Below are positions 8,753 through 19,100 of a DNA stretch of 64,000 nucleotides, in pieces; positions within the stretch are counted from its first letter, which is position 1, and the number at the start of each line of letters is the position of its first letter. The stretch spans positions 1 through 64,000 of the forward strand of contig JBCCAA010000008.1 of the NCBI GenBank assembly GCA_039815055.1, in the 5' to 3' direction. Below the pieces are notes generated by a model. The model was not told the DNA's origin and did no database searches. It was given only the letters and a program-made list of their open reading frames with translations. The position numbers and the translations under genes were made by a program. This stretch comes from UBA5336 sp039815055 (GTDB lineage Bacteria; Pseudomonadota; Alphaproteobacteria; Caulobacterales; Hyphomonadaceae).

Positions 8753-9790
8753 ATGAAATTCCTCGACCAATGCAAAATCTTCGTCGCTTCGGGTGCGGGC
8801 GGCAAGGGCGCCGTCTCGTTCCGGCGTGAGGCCTACGTGGAGTTTGGCGGACCTGATGGTGGGGATGGCGGCAAGGGCGGCGATGTCTGGGCCGAAGCGG
8901 TCGAAGGCCTCAACACGCTGATCGACTACCGCTACAAACAGCATTTCAAGGCCGAACGCGGCGTCGGCGGCATGGGCAAACAGCGCACCGGGCGCGGCGG
9001 CAAGGACACCACGGTTGCCCTGCCCGTGGGCACACAGATCTTTGAGGAAGACCGCGAAACCCTGATCGCGGATCTGACCGAGGTCGGCGCGCGCGTGATG
9101 CTGTGTGAAGGCGGCAATGGCGGCTGGGGCAATATCCGGTTCAAATCCTCCACCAATCGCGCTCCGCGCCGCGCAAACCCGGGCGAACCCGGCGAAGAAC
9201 GCTGGATTTGGCTGCGCCTGAAACTGATCGCCGATGCTGGTCTGGTTGGCCTGCCCAATGCCGGCAAATCGACGTTTCTCAGCGTGGTGTCGGCCGCCAA
9301 GCCGAAGATCGCCGACTATCCATTCACAACGCTCAGCCCCGGCCTGGGTGTGGTCGATCTCGGCCCCGGCTCACGCTTTGTTCTGGCCGATATTCCCGGT
9401 CTCATCGAAGGCGCGGCAGACGGCGCGGGGCTCGGCACGCGCTTTCTGGGCCATATCGAGCGCTGCAAGGTGCTGGTCCACCTGATCGATGGCACACAGG
9501 ACGATGTGGCTGGCGCTTACCGCACCATCCGCGACGAATTGAAGAGTTATGGCGCCGGCGTGGGTGACAAGCCGCAAGTGCTGGCGCTGAACAAAATCGA
9601 TGCCCTCGGCCCTGAACTGGCGGCTGAGCAGGCAGCGCTACTGGAAGCCGAAGCCGGCATGAAACCGATGCTGCTGTCGGGCGTCTCGGGTGACGGCGTG
9701 CAGGACGTATTGCGCGCGGCGGGCCGCCACCTGCAACTGATCGCAGATGACGCCGCCAGCGATGATGAGACGGACTGGTCGCCAGCATGA
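8753..9790 (+). CDS. obgE: GTPase Obg/CgtA
   Basis: This 345-residue protein has the Gly-rich Obg fold in residues 1-160 (FGGPDGGDGGKGGDV, GGMGKQRTGRGGKD, GNGGWGNIRF). The G domain follows with G1 GLPNAGKST (166-174), G3 DIPGLIEGA and G4 NKID. A short acidic tail replaces the longer C-terminal domain of some Obg proteins. It assists late 50S subunit assembly and responds to GTP and (p)ppGpp; in Caulobacter it is essential. Its last four bases overlap proB (ATGA). It begins a run of closely spaced genes that extends to trxA. Confidence 0.96.
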   Translation: MKFLDQCKIFVASGAGGKGAVSFRREAYVEFGGPDGGDGGKGGDVWAEAVEGLNTLIDYRYKQHFKAERGVGGMGKQRTGRGGKDTTVALPVGTQIFEEDRETLIADLTEVGARVMLCEGGNGGWGNIRFKSSTNRAPRRANPGEPGEERWIWLRLKLIADAGLVGLPNAGKSTFLSVVSAAKPKIADYPFTTLSPGLGVVDLGPGSRFVLADIPGLIEGAADGAGLGTRFLGHIERCKVLVHLIDGTQDDVAGAYRTIRDELKSYGAGVGDKPQVLALNKIDALGPELAAEQAALLEAEAGMKPMLLSGVSGDGVQDVLRAAGRHLQLIADDAASDDETDWSPA

Positions 9791-10908
9791 GCGCCGTGCT
9801 GGCTTCAGCGCGCCGCATCGTGATCAAGGTGGGCTCAGCCCTGATCAGCGAAAGTGGCGATGTCCGCGAGGATTGGCTCACCGCGCTGGGCCAAGACCTG
9901 AAAGCGTTGACCGACAACAAGCAGGATGTGGTACTGGTGTCGTCCGGCGCCATCGCCGTGGGGCGCGGCGCCTTGGGCGGGGGCATCCCGCGCCGTCTCG
10001 AAGAAAAGCAGGCTGCGGCCGCCTTTGGCCAGCCGCGCTTGATGGCGGCGCTCAACCGGGCGTTTTCCGCCAACGGGTTTACCCTCGCCCAAGCCTTGCT
10101 CACCCTTGATGACACGGAACATCGTCGCCGTTGGCTGAATGCCCGCGCCACGCTGGAAACCATCCTGGCGGTGCCAGGCGGTCTGCCCATCATCAATGAG
10201 AATGACACCGTCGCCACCGATGAAATCCGCTATGGCGACAATGACCGGCTGGCGGCCCGTGTTGCCCAGATGCTCTCAGCTGATTTGCTGGTGCTGTTGT
10301 CGGATGTGGACGGGCTCTATTCTGCCGACCCGCGGCATGATGAAACGGCGCAACACATCGCGGAAGTCGATGGGCTTACATCCGAGCATATCGCCATGGC
10401 GGGCGGCGCGAACACCGCCTCTGGTCTTGGCTCAGGCGGCATGGCCACAAAACTGATGGCGGCGCAAATCGCCTATGGCGCAGGCTGTGCTACGCTGATC
10501 GCGGACGGGCGCGGCAGCCATCCCATAACGGCCCTGAAACAGGGCGCACGTCATACACTGGTTCGCCCCAGCCTGACACCGCGAGCCGCCCGGCTGCAGT
10601 GGCTCGCCAGCCATTTGAAGCCGGAAGGCGTCATCCATGTTGATGCTGGCGCTGCAACGGCATTAAGCGGTGGATCCAGCCTTCTGCCCGTCGGTATTAC
10701 GGGTGTGGACGGTGAATTTGAACGCGGCGCCGCCATCGCAATACACACTCCACAAGGCGAGCCAATAGCGCGCGGGGTCACCGCCTACAGCGCCCGCGAC
10801 ATCGCCCTGATTGCCGGGTGTCGCAGCGATGAAGTTGAAACCCGCCTCGGCGTGCGCGGCCGGCCATCGGTGGTGCACCGCGATGATCTGGTGCGCGACA
10901 ACGCATGA
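9787..10908 (+). CDS. proB: Glutamate 5-kinase
   Basis: This 373-residue enzyme phosphorylates L-glutamate to glutamyl-5-phosphate, the first step of proline synthesis. The amino-acid kinase domain (about 1-260) shows RRIVIKVGSAL, SSGAIAVG, INENDTVAT, FGDND-like YGDNDRLAARVA, LLSDVDGLY and GSGGMATKL. A PUA domain fills the C-terminus (about 275-365; GVIHVDAGAATAL, ARGVTAYSA). It overlaps both neighbours by 4 bp (obgE before, tsaE after), so translation is probably coupled. proA is not in the window. Confidence 0.96.
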   Translation: MSAVLASARRIVIKVGSALISESGDVREDWLTALGQDLKALTDNKQDVVLVSSGAIAVGRGALGGGIPRRLEEKQAAAAFGQPRLMAALNRAFSANGFTLAQALLTLDDTEHRRRWLNARATLETILAVPGGLPIINENDTVATDEIRYGDNDRLAARVAQMLSADLLVLLSDVDGLYSADPRHDETAQHIAEVDGLTSEHIAMAGGANTASGLGSGGMATKLMAAQIAYGAGCATLIADGRGSHPITALKQGARHTLVRPSLTPRAARLQWLASHLKPEGVIHVDAGAATALSGGSSLLPVGITGVDGEFERGAAIAIHTPQGEPIARGVTAYSARDIALIAGCRSDEVETRLGVRGRPSVVHRDDLVRDNA

Positions 10909-11360
10909 GTGAGCCCATCGCGCTGCCCGATCTGGCCACCAGCGCAAAACTGGGTGCCGCGCTCGCAAGACTGCTGCGCCCCGGTGATGTGGTGGCGTTA
11001 GCCGGTGAGCTGGGAGCCGGGAAGACCAGCCTGGTGCGCGCCATCCTGTCGGCCATGGCAGGCGCGGCGCTGGAGGTGCCCAGCCCAACCTATACGCTGG
11101 TACAGACCTATTCGATCGCCGGCCGCGAACTTTACCATTTTGACCTCTATCGCCTTACGGGTCCCGCAGAACTGGACGAGTTGGGCTGGGAAGACACCGT
11201 CGACGGTATCGCGCTTATTGAATGGCCAGACCGGGCCGGGCCTCGCCTTCCGGCCTGGCGGCTGGATATTTCTTTGGACATGTCCGGCCAGGGCCGCATC
11301 GCACGGCTGGAACCCCACGGCGAAGACTGGCAGTCTCGGCTGAATGAATTCTGTATCTGA
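10905..11360 (+). CDS. tsaE: tRNA t6A-modification ATPase TsaE
   Basis: This 151-residue ATPase of the TsaBDE complex drives turnover during synthesis of threonylcarbamoyl-adenosine at tRNA position 37. The Walker A motif is GELGAGKT (34-41). VPSPTYTLVQ and LYHFDLYRL (switch and Walker B region) and a conserved GWEDTVDGIALIEWPDR follow. Length is typical. It overlaps proB by 4 bp and the kinase gene behind it by 17 bp. In alphaproteobacteria tsaE is often linked to the cell-wall sugar kinase/nucleotidyltransferase pair, as here. Confidence 0.95.
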   Translation: MSEPIALPDLATSAKLGAALARLLRPGDVVALAGELGAGKTSLVRAILSAMAGAALEVPSPTYTLVQTYSIAGRELYHFDLYRLTGPAELDELGWEDTVDGIALIEWPDRAGPRLPAWRLDISLDMSGQGRIARLEPHGEDWQSRLNEFCI

Positions 11361-12453
11361 CATCCGCGCTAGCCAGATCGATGCCTTCCTGCACGATGCA
11401 GGATGGGTGGACGCTGTGCGCCATCCACTCAACCAGGATGCCTCGACACGCTATTATGTGCGTCTGACCCGCGCCGATGGTCGAACCGCCATGCTGATGG
11501 ACGCGCCCGGCGTCGAAGGCGCGCCCTGCCCGCCTGGCGCGGATGAGGCCACACGCCAGGCCATGGGTTGGAACGCATTGACCCGGCTGGCCGCATCGCG
11601 CGTGGACGCCTTCATCGCACTGTCCGGCGAGCTTAAATCGCGTGGCTTGTCATCCCCGAACATCCTGGTCGCAGACGTTGAAACCGGCCTGGCCCTGCTC
11701 GAAGATTTTGGCGAAGGCCGCGAGTTTGCGCGATTGCTGGAGCGCGGCGCGGCCAGCGAAACTGATCTTTACGCCAGCGCCGTTGAGGTTCTGGCCGGGC
11801 TGCACAGCACGCCGGCGCCGAGCATGGCCAGTGGTTATGGCCAACACTGGCCGATCCTGGAGTTCGATACTGTCGCGCTACGCACCAATGCCGACCTGTT
11901 CGCAGAATGGATGCCGCAGTTTGACGGACAGATGCGTTGGAATGAAGCTGCCGCTGCGCGCTGGACCGAAGAACGCGATCGGTTGATCGCGGCTGCGATG
12001 GAGCGCCCGCGGGCGTTCACCCTGCGCGATTTCCATGCCGAGAACCTGATCTGGCTGCCAGACCGCGCCGGCCCGGCCCGCATTGGCTTGCTGGACTTTC
12101 AGGATGCCGTGAATGGCTGGGCGGGCTGGGATCTGGCGATGCTGACCCAGGATGCGCGCCGCGAAGTTTCACCTGCCGCGCGCGAGGCCGCGCTCAGCGC
12201 TTACGTCTCTGCCACCGGACGGAACCGCACCGAACTGGATGAGGAACTCGCCATCATCGGGACGCTGAATGCCCTGCGTATCGCGGGCCTTTTCGCACGC
12301 CTGATTTACCGGGACAGGAAGCCCCGCTACGGCGCCTTCCAGGACCGGCAGCTACGGATTCTCGCGCGCAATCTGGGTCACCCGGCGGTTGGCGGCATGG
12401 CAAATTTTGTTCGCGATATCGCGCCTCACATTCTGGAGATGAGCGATGGCTGA
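11344..12453 (+). CDS. amgK: Aminoglycoside-phosphotransferase-like kinase, probable anomeric MurNAc/GlcNAc kinase AmgK
   Basis: This 369-residue APH-fold kinase contains the catalytic loop LRDFHAENLIW and the metal-binding LLDFQDAVNGWAGWDLAML. N-terminal SGELKSRGLSSPNIL and LLEDFGEGREF are typical of the COG3178 group. With MurU immediately downstream (8-bp overlap), the pair matches the AmgK-MurU anabolic recycling route, which makes MurNAc-1-phosphate and then UDP-MurNAc while bypassing the fosfomycin-sensitive MurA. It overlaps tsaE by 17 bp. Substrate choice is inferred from gene order and family. Confidence 0.87.
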   Translation: MNSVSDIRASQIDAFLHDAGWVDAVRHPLNQDASTRYYVRLTRADGRTAMLMDAPGVEGAPCPPGADEATRQAMGWNALTRLAASRVDAFIALSGELKSRGLSSPNILVADVETGLALLEDFGEGREFARLLERGAASETDLYASAVEVLAGLHSTPAPSMASGYGQHWPILEFDTVALRTNADLFAEWMPQFDGQMRWNEAAAARWTEERDRLIAAAMERPRAFTLRDFHAENLIWLPDRAGPARIGLLDFQDAVNGWAGWDLAMLTQDARREVSPAAREAALSAYVSATGRNRTELDEELAIIGTLNALRIAGLFARLIYRDRKPRYGAFQDRQLRILARNLGHPAVGGMANFVRDIAPHILEMSDG

Positions 12454-13168
12454 CATGCCCCACACCGCTTTTCTGCTCGCCGCTGGTCTTGGCACACGGA
12501 TGCGCCCTTTGACGAACGAAACGCCCAAACCGATGTTGCAGGTTGCGGGCAAGCCGATGCTGGACTGGCTATTGGATGCGCTTGCAGCTGCAGGCGTTCA
12601 GCGCGCTGTGGTGAACGTCCATTGGCTACCAGAGCAAATTGAAGCCCATTTGAAATCACGGACTGACCTGGATGTGGTCATCTCTGACGAACGCGACGAG
12701 CTGTTGGAAACTGGCGGCGCCCTTGCGAAAGCTCGCCCTCTATTGGGCGATGATCCGATCTTCATCTTGAACACCGACGCGCTATGGCAACCCGACGCAC
12801 CCTGCCCGCTCAACGCGCTGGCTACGGCTCATGATCCGGTGCGTATGGATGAGTGCCTGCTGCTAGCCGATACCGGTCGCTGCCTCGGTTTTCCCGGCGC
12901 GGGCGACTTCAACCTGGATGAAGAAGGCCGACTTAGCCGGCGCGGCGGAGCGCCCCGCGCGCCCTGGGCTTATGCGGGTGTGCGGATCGCCAATCCCGCC
13001 AAATTCGAGGGGCTGCCTGTCGAGTCATTCTCGGCCAACCGGATCTGGGAACCCATGTTGGGTAAGGGTCGATTGCACGGCCTGCCGCTGGATGGGTTTT
13101 GGTTGCATGTGGGCACGCCGGGCGCGCTGGAGGACGCCAATCTCTGGATGCGGTGCCACGGCTTCTAG
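12446..13168 (+). CDS. murU: N-acetylmuramate-1-phosphate uridylyltransferase-like nucleotidyltransferase
   Basis: This 240-residue sugar-1-phosphate nucleotidyltransferase has the signature LAAGLGTRMRPLTNETPKPM at residues 11-30 and VAGKPMLDW after it. ILNTDALW is the metal/nucleotide site, and a C-terminal WLHVGTPGALEDA segment matches MurU. It is predicted to convert MurNAc-1-P and UTP to UDP-MurNAc. It overlaps the amgK gene by 8 bp and is followed after 2 bp by addB, so the whole block is probably one transcript. Confidence 0.9.
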   Translation: MADMPHTAFLLAAGLGTRMRPLTNETPKPMLQVAGKPMLDWLLDALAAAGVQRAVVNVHWLPEQIEAHLKSRTDLDVVISDERDELLETGGALAKARPLLGDDPIFILNTDALWQPDAPCPLNALATAHDPVRMDECLLLADTGRCLGFPGAGDFNLDEEGRLSRRGGAPRAPWAYAGVRIANPAKFEGLPVESFSANRIWEPMLGKGRLHGLPLDGFWLHVGTPGALEDANLWMRCHGF

Positions 13169-13170
13169 GC

Positions 13171-16152
13171 ATGGCCCACTTGTTTGATCCCGATGGACCA
13201 AGGGTCTGGACGCTTCCGCCGGGCAGGCCGTTTCTGGCTGACTTGGCCAAAGCCGTTCTTGATGCGGTGGGCAGTACGGAAGCGCTTGCCGACGCGCTAA
13301 TCTATGTGCCCAATCGGCGTTCGGCCAGCACGCTGGCCCGTGACCTCCACACTGCAGCCGGCAGTGACGGCGCGCTGATCCTGCCCGATATCCGCGCGCT
13401 GGGTGACCTTGAAACCGATGAAGCGCCGCCCGGAACGGACGCTGCGTTCCGCGATATCGGCCCGGCGCTGACCCAGCCCAAACGTCTCGGCGCGCTGACC
13501 TTGCTAGTCTCGCGCTGGTTTGCGGCGCGCGGCACACCGATGCCGGCGGGCGCGTGTCTGGCTGCGGCGCGCGATTTGGCGCGTTTGCTGGATGAAGCAA
13601 CGATGGCCGGCGGCGTGGACTGGTCGCAATTGCCCGGTCTTGCAGGCAATACGGACCTGGCCACCCACTGGCAGCAATCGGTGGATTTCCTGTCTATCCT
13701 GACCGAGAACTGGCCTGACTGGCTGGCCGAGAAAGGCGCCGTTGACGCCCTGCAGCGCCGGATTGAAGCGGCAGATGCCATCGCTGAATCCTGGGCCGAC
13801 GCCCCGCCGCGCGGACCGGTACTGATCGCCGGATCGACCGGAGCCACGCCGGCCAGCCGCGCCCTGATGAACGCTGCCCTGAACGCACCGCGTGGCGCGA
13901 TTGTCCTACCCGGCCTGGACCGTGATCTGGCCGAAGATGATATGGCGCTGATCCTGCGCAATGCGCCAAGCCACCCGCAATTCCACCTGCTGAATACGCT
14001 TGTCGACCTTCGCGTTTCCCCAAGCGGGGTGAGCGAACTGGTGGCCGAAGACCACCTTTCGCCGCGGCGGCGGTTGATCCATGAATCCCTTGCCCCCGCC
14101 GAATTGACCGGTGACTGGACCGAGCGTCTGGACGTGCTGGCAGGCGGGGCCGGAAAGGCGGCTTTTGCCGAAACCGCCCTCGGCGGGCTGAACCTGATCG
14201 CAGCGCGAGACGAGACCCATGAAGCGACCCTGGCCGCCTGCCTGATGCGCGCCGGGTTGGAGGTGCCGGACCAATCCATCGCGCTGGTCACGCCCGATCG
14301 CGCCCTGGCGCGGCGCGTATCAGCTTTGCTGGCACGCTGGGGCGTGGAATGCACACCGTCAGAAGGCCGGCCTTTGCTGACCACGATTGCGGCCCGTCGC
14401 CTGGACGCACTCTTGTCCTTCTGGCAGGCGCCCGAAAATCCGTTGAATCTCGCAAACCTTCTGGATCAACGGGGCCTTCAGGCCGAAGGAGACCCTGCCC
14501 TTTTCGAGCGGTTTATTCTGCGCGGCGTTGGCTGGTGGCGCAGCCTGGACCAACTGCTCACTGACGCGCGAACAAAGCTGAACGCGCTACATCCGAGCCG
14601 GCGACCCAGTGACGGGCAGATCACTGAAATCGAGGTGACTGCAAGCTGGCTGGCTAAACTGGCGGATACCCGGCCCAAAGCCGAGACCTTTGACATCGCG
14701 GCGCTGCGCAACGGGCTGTCGCAGCTCATAGACCGCACTTTCGGGCCGGAAGAGATGTGGCAGGGCCGCGATGGCGCCGCCCTGGCCAGTGTCATCGAAG
14801 CGCTGAGCGACCTGACAAGCGAGCTGGACCCGCTCAACATCGCCGCCTGGCAGGACCTTTTCCGCACACTGGCGGCGGATATGTTCGTGGCGCCAGATAC
14901 GCCCGGCCATCCTCGCCTCGCCATCTGGGGGCCACTGGAAGCGCGTCTTCAACAGGCAGACCGGCTGATCCTGGCCGGGATGAATGAAGATGTCTGGCCA
15001 GCCCGCACCGGCAGCGACGGCTTCCTGCCAACGCGCTTTCGCAAAACCCTAGGCCTGCCGGATCCGGAAGAGCGCATGGGCCTTGCCGCCCATGATTTTG
15101 CCGGGCTCGCCTGCGCGCCGAATGTCACGCTGTTGTACAGCCAGCGCCGCGAAGACGCCCCGGCCATTGCTTCGCGGTGGGTCTGGCGGCTGGAGACCCT
15201 GGCGCGCGGCGCCCTGGGCGAGGCGGCGGCGCGTGCGCTAGCTCCAGTCATGGGCGATGATCCCCGTCCCTGGGCAGATGCACTGGACCAGACTCACCCA
15301 GCGATTGACGTGAAAACGATCATTCCGTGCCCCAGGCCGCCCGTCTCCGCGAGGCCGCGCAACCTGTCAGTAACGCGGATCGAAACGCTGATCCGCGACC
15401 CCTATGCCATCTACGCCGAAAGCGTGCTCAAGCTTCAACGGCTCGATCCTGTCGGCACACCGATTGATGCACGACAAACCGGTACGGCGATCCACGCCGC
15501 CCTTGAAGACTATGACGAAGCGGGCGCGCCTGGACCGGACACCCTGCACACCTTGTTCCTCACCCATCTGGGCGCGGCGGGTGAGCCCCCCGAGAGCCTT
15601 TTGTCGCGCCGCGCGGTCTTGAAAGACATGGCGGTCTGGTCTGCCGACTGGATGGACCAACGCCGCAGCCGGGGCATTGAGGCGCGGTATCTGGAAGTGC
15701 GCGGCACGGTGACGTTTGAAAGCCCGGGCGGGCCATTCCAGCTGAGCGCCGTGGCCGACCGGATCGAGCAGGCCGGGGGCACCCTGTCCATCCTCGATTT
15801 CAAGACCGGCGATCCCCCAAGCAAGGCCCAGGTCACGAGCGGACTTGCGCCGCAAATGCCGCTTCAGGCCGTCATTGCTGACCATGGCGGTTTTGTGGGT
15901 GTGCCGGGTGGCTTGCCGGTCTCTGAACTTGGCTATGTCGCCGTCAAAGCCCGGCCAAAAGCGACCCGGTTAGACCCGCCGGACGAGCTGGCCGCCGATG
16001 CCTGGGACGGCATGACCCAGCTGATTGCCGCCTACGACGACCAAAACCAGCCATATTATTCGGCCCCGCGCCCGCAATTTGTGAAGTATGACGGCGATTA
16101 TGTTCGCCTGGCCCGGCGCGATGAATGGACGGGGGAGGATGGCGATGACTGA
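13171..16152 (+). CDS. addB: Double-strand break repair protein AddB
   Basis: This 993-residue protein is the second subunit of the alphaproteobacterial AddAB helicase-nuclease. The N-terminal half has a degenerate helicase fold (VYVPNRR-type IYVPNRRSASTLA, VTPDRALARRV). The C-terminus is a RecB-family nuclease domain with LSVTRIETLIRDPYAIYA, GTAIHAALE and ILDFKTGDPP (about 805-900). The ATG at 13171, 2 bp after the murU stop, was chosen because MAHLFDPDGPRV matches family starts. It overlaps addA by 8 bp. AddAB processes DNA ends for RecA loading at recombination-regulating sites. Confidence 0.94.
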   Translation: MAHLFDPDGPRVWTLPPGRPFLADLAKAVLDAVGSTEALADALIYVPNRRSASTLARDLHTAAGSDGALILPDIRALGDLETDEAPPGTDAAFRDIGPALTQPKRLGALTLLVSRWFAARGTPMPAGACLAAARDLARLLDEATMAGGVDWSQLPGLAGNTDLATHWQQSVDFLSILTENWPDWLAEKGAVDALQRRIEAADAIAESWADAPPRGPVLIAGSTGATPASRALMNAALNAPRGAIVLPGLDRDLAEDDMALILRNAPSHPQFHLLNTLVDLRVSPSGVSELVAEDHLSPRRRLIHESLAPAELTGDWTERLDVLAGGAGKAAFAETALGGLNLIAARDETHEATLAACLMRAGLEVPDQSIALVTPDRALARRVSALLARWGVECTPSEGRPLLTTIAARRLDALLSFWQAPENPLNLANLLDQRGLQAEGDPALFERFILRGVGWWRSLDQLLTDARTKLNALHPSRRPSDGQITEIEVTASWLAKLADTRPKAETFDIAALRNGLSQLIDRTFGPEEMWQGRDGAALASVIEALSDLTSELDPLNIAAWQDLFRTLAADMFVAPDTPGHPRLAIWGPLEARLQQADRLILAGMNEDVWPARTGSDGFLPTRFRKTLGLPDPEERMGLAAHDFAGLACAPNVTLLYSQRREDAPAIASRWVWRLETLARGALGEAAARALAPVMGDDPRPWADALDQTHPAIDVKTIIPCPRPPVSARPRNLSVTRIETLIRDPYAIYAESVLKLQRLDPVGTPIDARQTGTAIHAALEDYDEAGAPGPDTLHTLFLTHLGAAGEPPESLLSRRAVLKDMAVWSADWMDQRRSRGIEARYLEVRGTVTFESPGGPFQLSAVADRIEQAGGTLSILDFKTGDPPSKAQVTSGLAPQMPLQAVIADHGGFVGVPGGLPVSELGYVAVKARPKATRLDPPDELAADAWDGMTQLIAAYDDQNQPYYSAPRPQFVKYDGDYVRLARRDEWTGEDGDD

Positions 16153-19100
16153 GCCCAACGCCATCGGCACGCCCGATTATGACGCCGCGGCCCACGCCCA
16201 GACCCTGGCAGCTGACCCAACAGGCTCGGCCTGGGTTGCGGCTAATGCCGGGTCAGGCAAAACCAAAGTGCTGATCGACCGGGTGGCGCGACTTCTGCTC
16301 GCAGGCGCCAAACCCGCCGCGATCCTGTGCATCACCTACACACGGGCCGCCGCAAATGAAATGATCACCCGGCTGTTTGACCGTTTGGGGAACTGGTCCG
16401 TCATGGGCGACGATCTGTTGGCCAATGAGCTGGCAGGTTTGGAAAAGCGGCGCGCCGAAAGCTATACGCCGCCAGAGCTGCGCCGGGCGCGCGCCCTGTT
16501 TGCCCAGGCCCTGGAAACGCCCGGTGGCTTGCGTATCGAGACCATCCACGCCTTCTCCGCTCGCCTTTTGCGCCGGTTCCCGCTGGAGGCTGGCGTGCCG
16601 CCGGGATTCCGCGATCTGGAAGAGGCCGACGCCGCTGACCTGATGGCCGCCGCGGCCACAGCCTCCCTCATGGCCCTAGACAGCCTGTCGCCGGACCAGC
16701 TTGATCGGCTGGCGCGCGAAGGTGGCGGATTGGGCGCGTCTGCGCCCTTGTCGCTGATCCAGTCGAACGGCGCCGATCTTTCAGAGTGGACGAAGCAGGA
16801 AGACGCGCAGATCCGCGCGGCTCTTCGCGAACGTCTCAGCGCGCCAGATGCCAGCGTGGCGGACCTGCTTGAAAAAGCGCTTGTCACGGATTGGCCAAAC
16901 GCCGATTACGCCTCCGCCATCGGCCATCTGCGGACCGGCGCCAAGACCGATATCAAGCTCGCGGTCACACTGGAGGCGCTGGCCAACGAGCCGGACCTTT
17001 CCAAACGCTGGCAGGCCATGACCGGGCTTTGGTCCACCACCAGCGGGGGCCGGCGCGCACGCAACCCGTTCACCAAGAAAATGCCTGATGACGTGGGCGA
17101 CCTCTTGTCCGTTTTGCCACCCGAAGGACGGGAAATCACACGCCTCATTTGGGCTGAAGAACAGATCCGAGCTGCGGCGGCGGTCGAGCGGTCGCTGGAC
17201 CTGATGGCGCTGGCGCGGCCCTATCTCGCCCGCTACCAAAGAGAGAAGCAGGCACTCGGCGCGCTGGATTTCGACGATCTGATCGGCCAGGCCCGCGGCC
17301 TGCTCACGCGCGCCGGGCTTTCCCAGTGGGTGCTCTACAAGCTCGACGGCGAGCTGGAACATGTTCTGTTGGATGAGGCGCAAGACACATCGCCGATGCA
17401 ATGGGACCTGCTGAACGCCCTGACGGAGGATTTTTTCGCCGGCGCCAGCGCCCATGAAGAACGCGCCGAGGCCCCGCGCACGCTGTTCGTCGTGGGGGAT
17501 GAAAAACAGTCGATCTATTCATTCCAGGGCGCTGACGAGCGCGCGTTTCTGGATGGTAAACGCGCATTTCTGGAGAAAACCCGACACCGCGCTGCTGCGC
17601 CGGACATGAACATGTCCTTCCGCTCTTCGCCGGAAGTCTTGTCCTTTGTCGACACCCTCTTCAGCATGCCGGAGCTGGACATCGGCTTGACAAGCCGTGC
17701 GCCGCCGGACCTGTCGGACCTGCCCCGCCACACCGCATTTCGATCTGGACAAGCCGGCTGCGTCGAGCTGATGCCCATGACCCCGCCGCCAGACGTGGCC
17801 GAGGCCATGCCTTGGAATGCGCCGGTGGACACAGAACGCGAAAGCTCTCCCACCGCCGCGCTGGCCCGCACCATTGCCCGGGCGGTGCGCGACATGGTGG
17901 ACCGCGGTGAGGTCGTCTGGACCGATGGCGGGAAAACCAGACGCGCCATCACGCCGGGCGATGTGTTGATCCTTGTGCGTGGGCGGCGCAGCGGGTTGTT
18001 TGACGGGCTGATCCGCGCGTTGAAGGATCAAAAGCTGCCCGTGGCCGGGGCCGACCGGCTGGTGCTCAGCGACCATATCGGTGTGCAGGATTGCCTGAAC
18101 CTGATCCGCTTCGTGGTGTTTCCCGAAGATGATTTAACGGTAGCAGAAATCCTGCGCGGGCCGTTTTGCGGCCTGGTGGATGATGATCACCACCTCTTCC
18201 CGCTTGCCCATGACCGAGGCGATCACAGCCTTTGGCAGCGCCTTCAGGCCAGCGACAATGCTGAATTCGCCGCCGCCCGCGCCTTCTTGGACGCAGTTTG
18301 GGCCGCGCGCGACCGGCCAGCCTTCGAATTCCTGTCCATGATCCTGAATGAGCCGATCTGCGACGGCGCCACAGGATGGGAGAGGATCAACGCCCGTCTT
18401 GGATCGCCCGCTCGCGATCCCATTGAAGCGCTGCTGGCGCGCGGCCTGCTGCAGGACCAATCCGAAGGCGCAAGCCTGCGCCGCTTCCTGGCCGGCATGG
18501 AAACCGATGCCAGCGACATCAAGCGCGATCTGGCCAAAGCAGGCGGCGCGGTGCGCGTGATGACCGTCCACGGCGCGAAGGGGTTGCAGGCACCTGTGGT
18601 GATCCTGCCTGACACGACCGCCGGGCCGAAAGCGGTCGGTGCAAGCCTGCTGAACGTCGATGGTTTTCCGGTGTGGGCGCCGCGAAAATCAGATGACAGT
18701 GAAGTCCTGGAAGCTGCACGCCAGGGTGTTGCCGACCGTAGCCTCGCCGAAGAACGACGGCTGCTCTATGTAGCGCTGACCCGCGCCGAAGACCGGTTGA
18801 TCATTGCGGGTGTCTGGCGGCGCCAGCAAAAGGAGACCGGGTTTCATCCCAGCTCGTGGTATGCCCTGTGTGCGTCTGCCATGGCCAAACTGGCGGGCGC
18901 CGATCATGCCCCCGACAGCATTATCCGCCACGGCGGGGCGCCGCAAACCGCGCCAAAACCCGACGAACAGGCAAGCGGCGCGACTGCTCCGCCCGCCTGG
19001 CTGCACGCGCCAGCCCTTATCGAGGTCGATCGCCAGCAAACGATTAGCCCGTCGCGTCTGTTTTCAGACGGCGCAACCGTCATCGATCCGTTGGCGAAAA

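Noticed and set aside
13302..14384. 360-codon open frame on the - strand
   Set aside because: Antisense shadow of addB.
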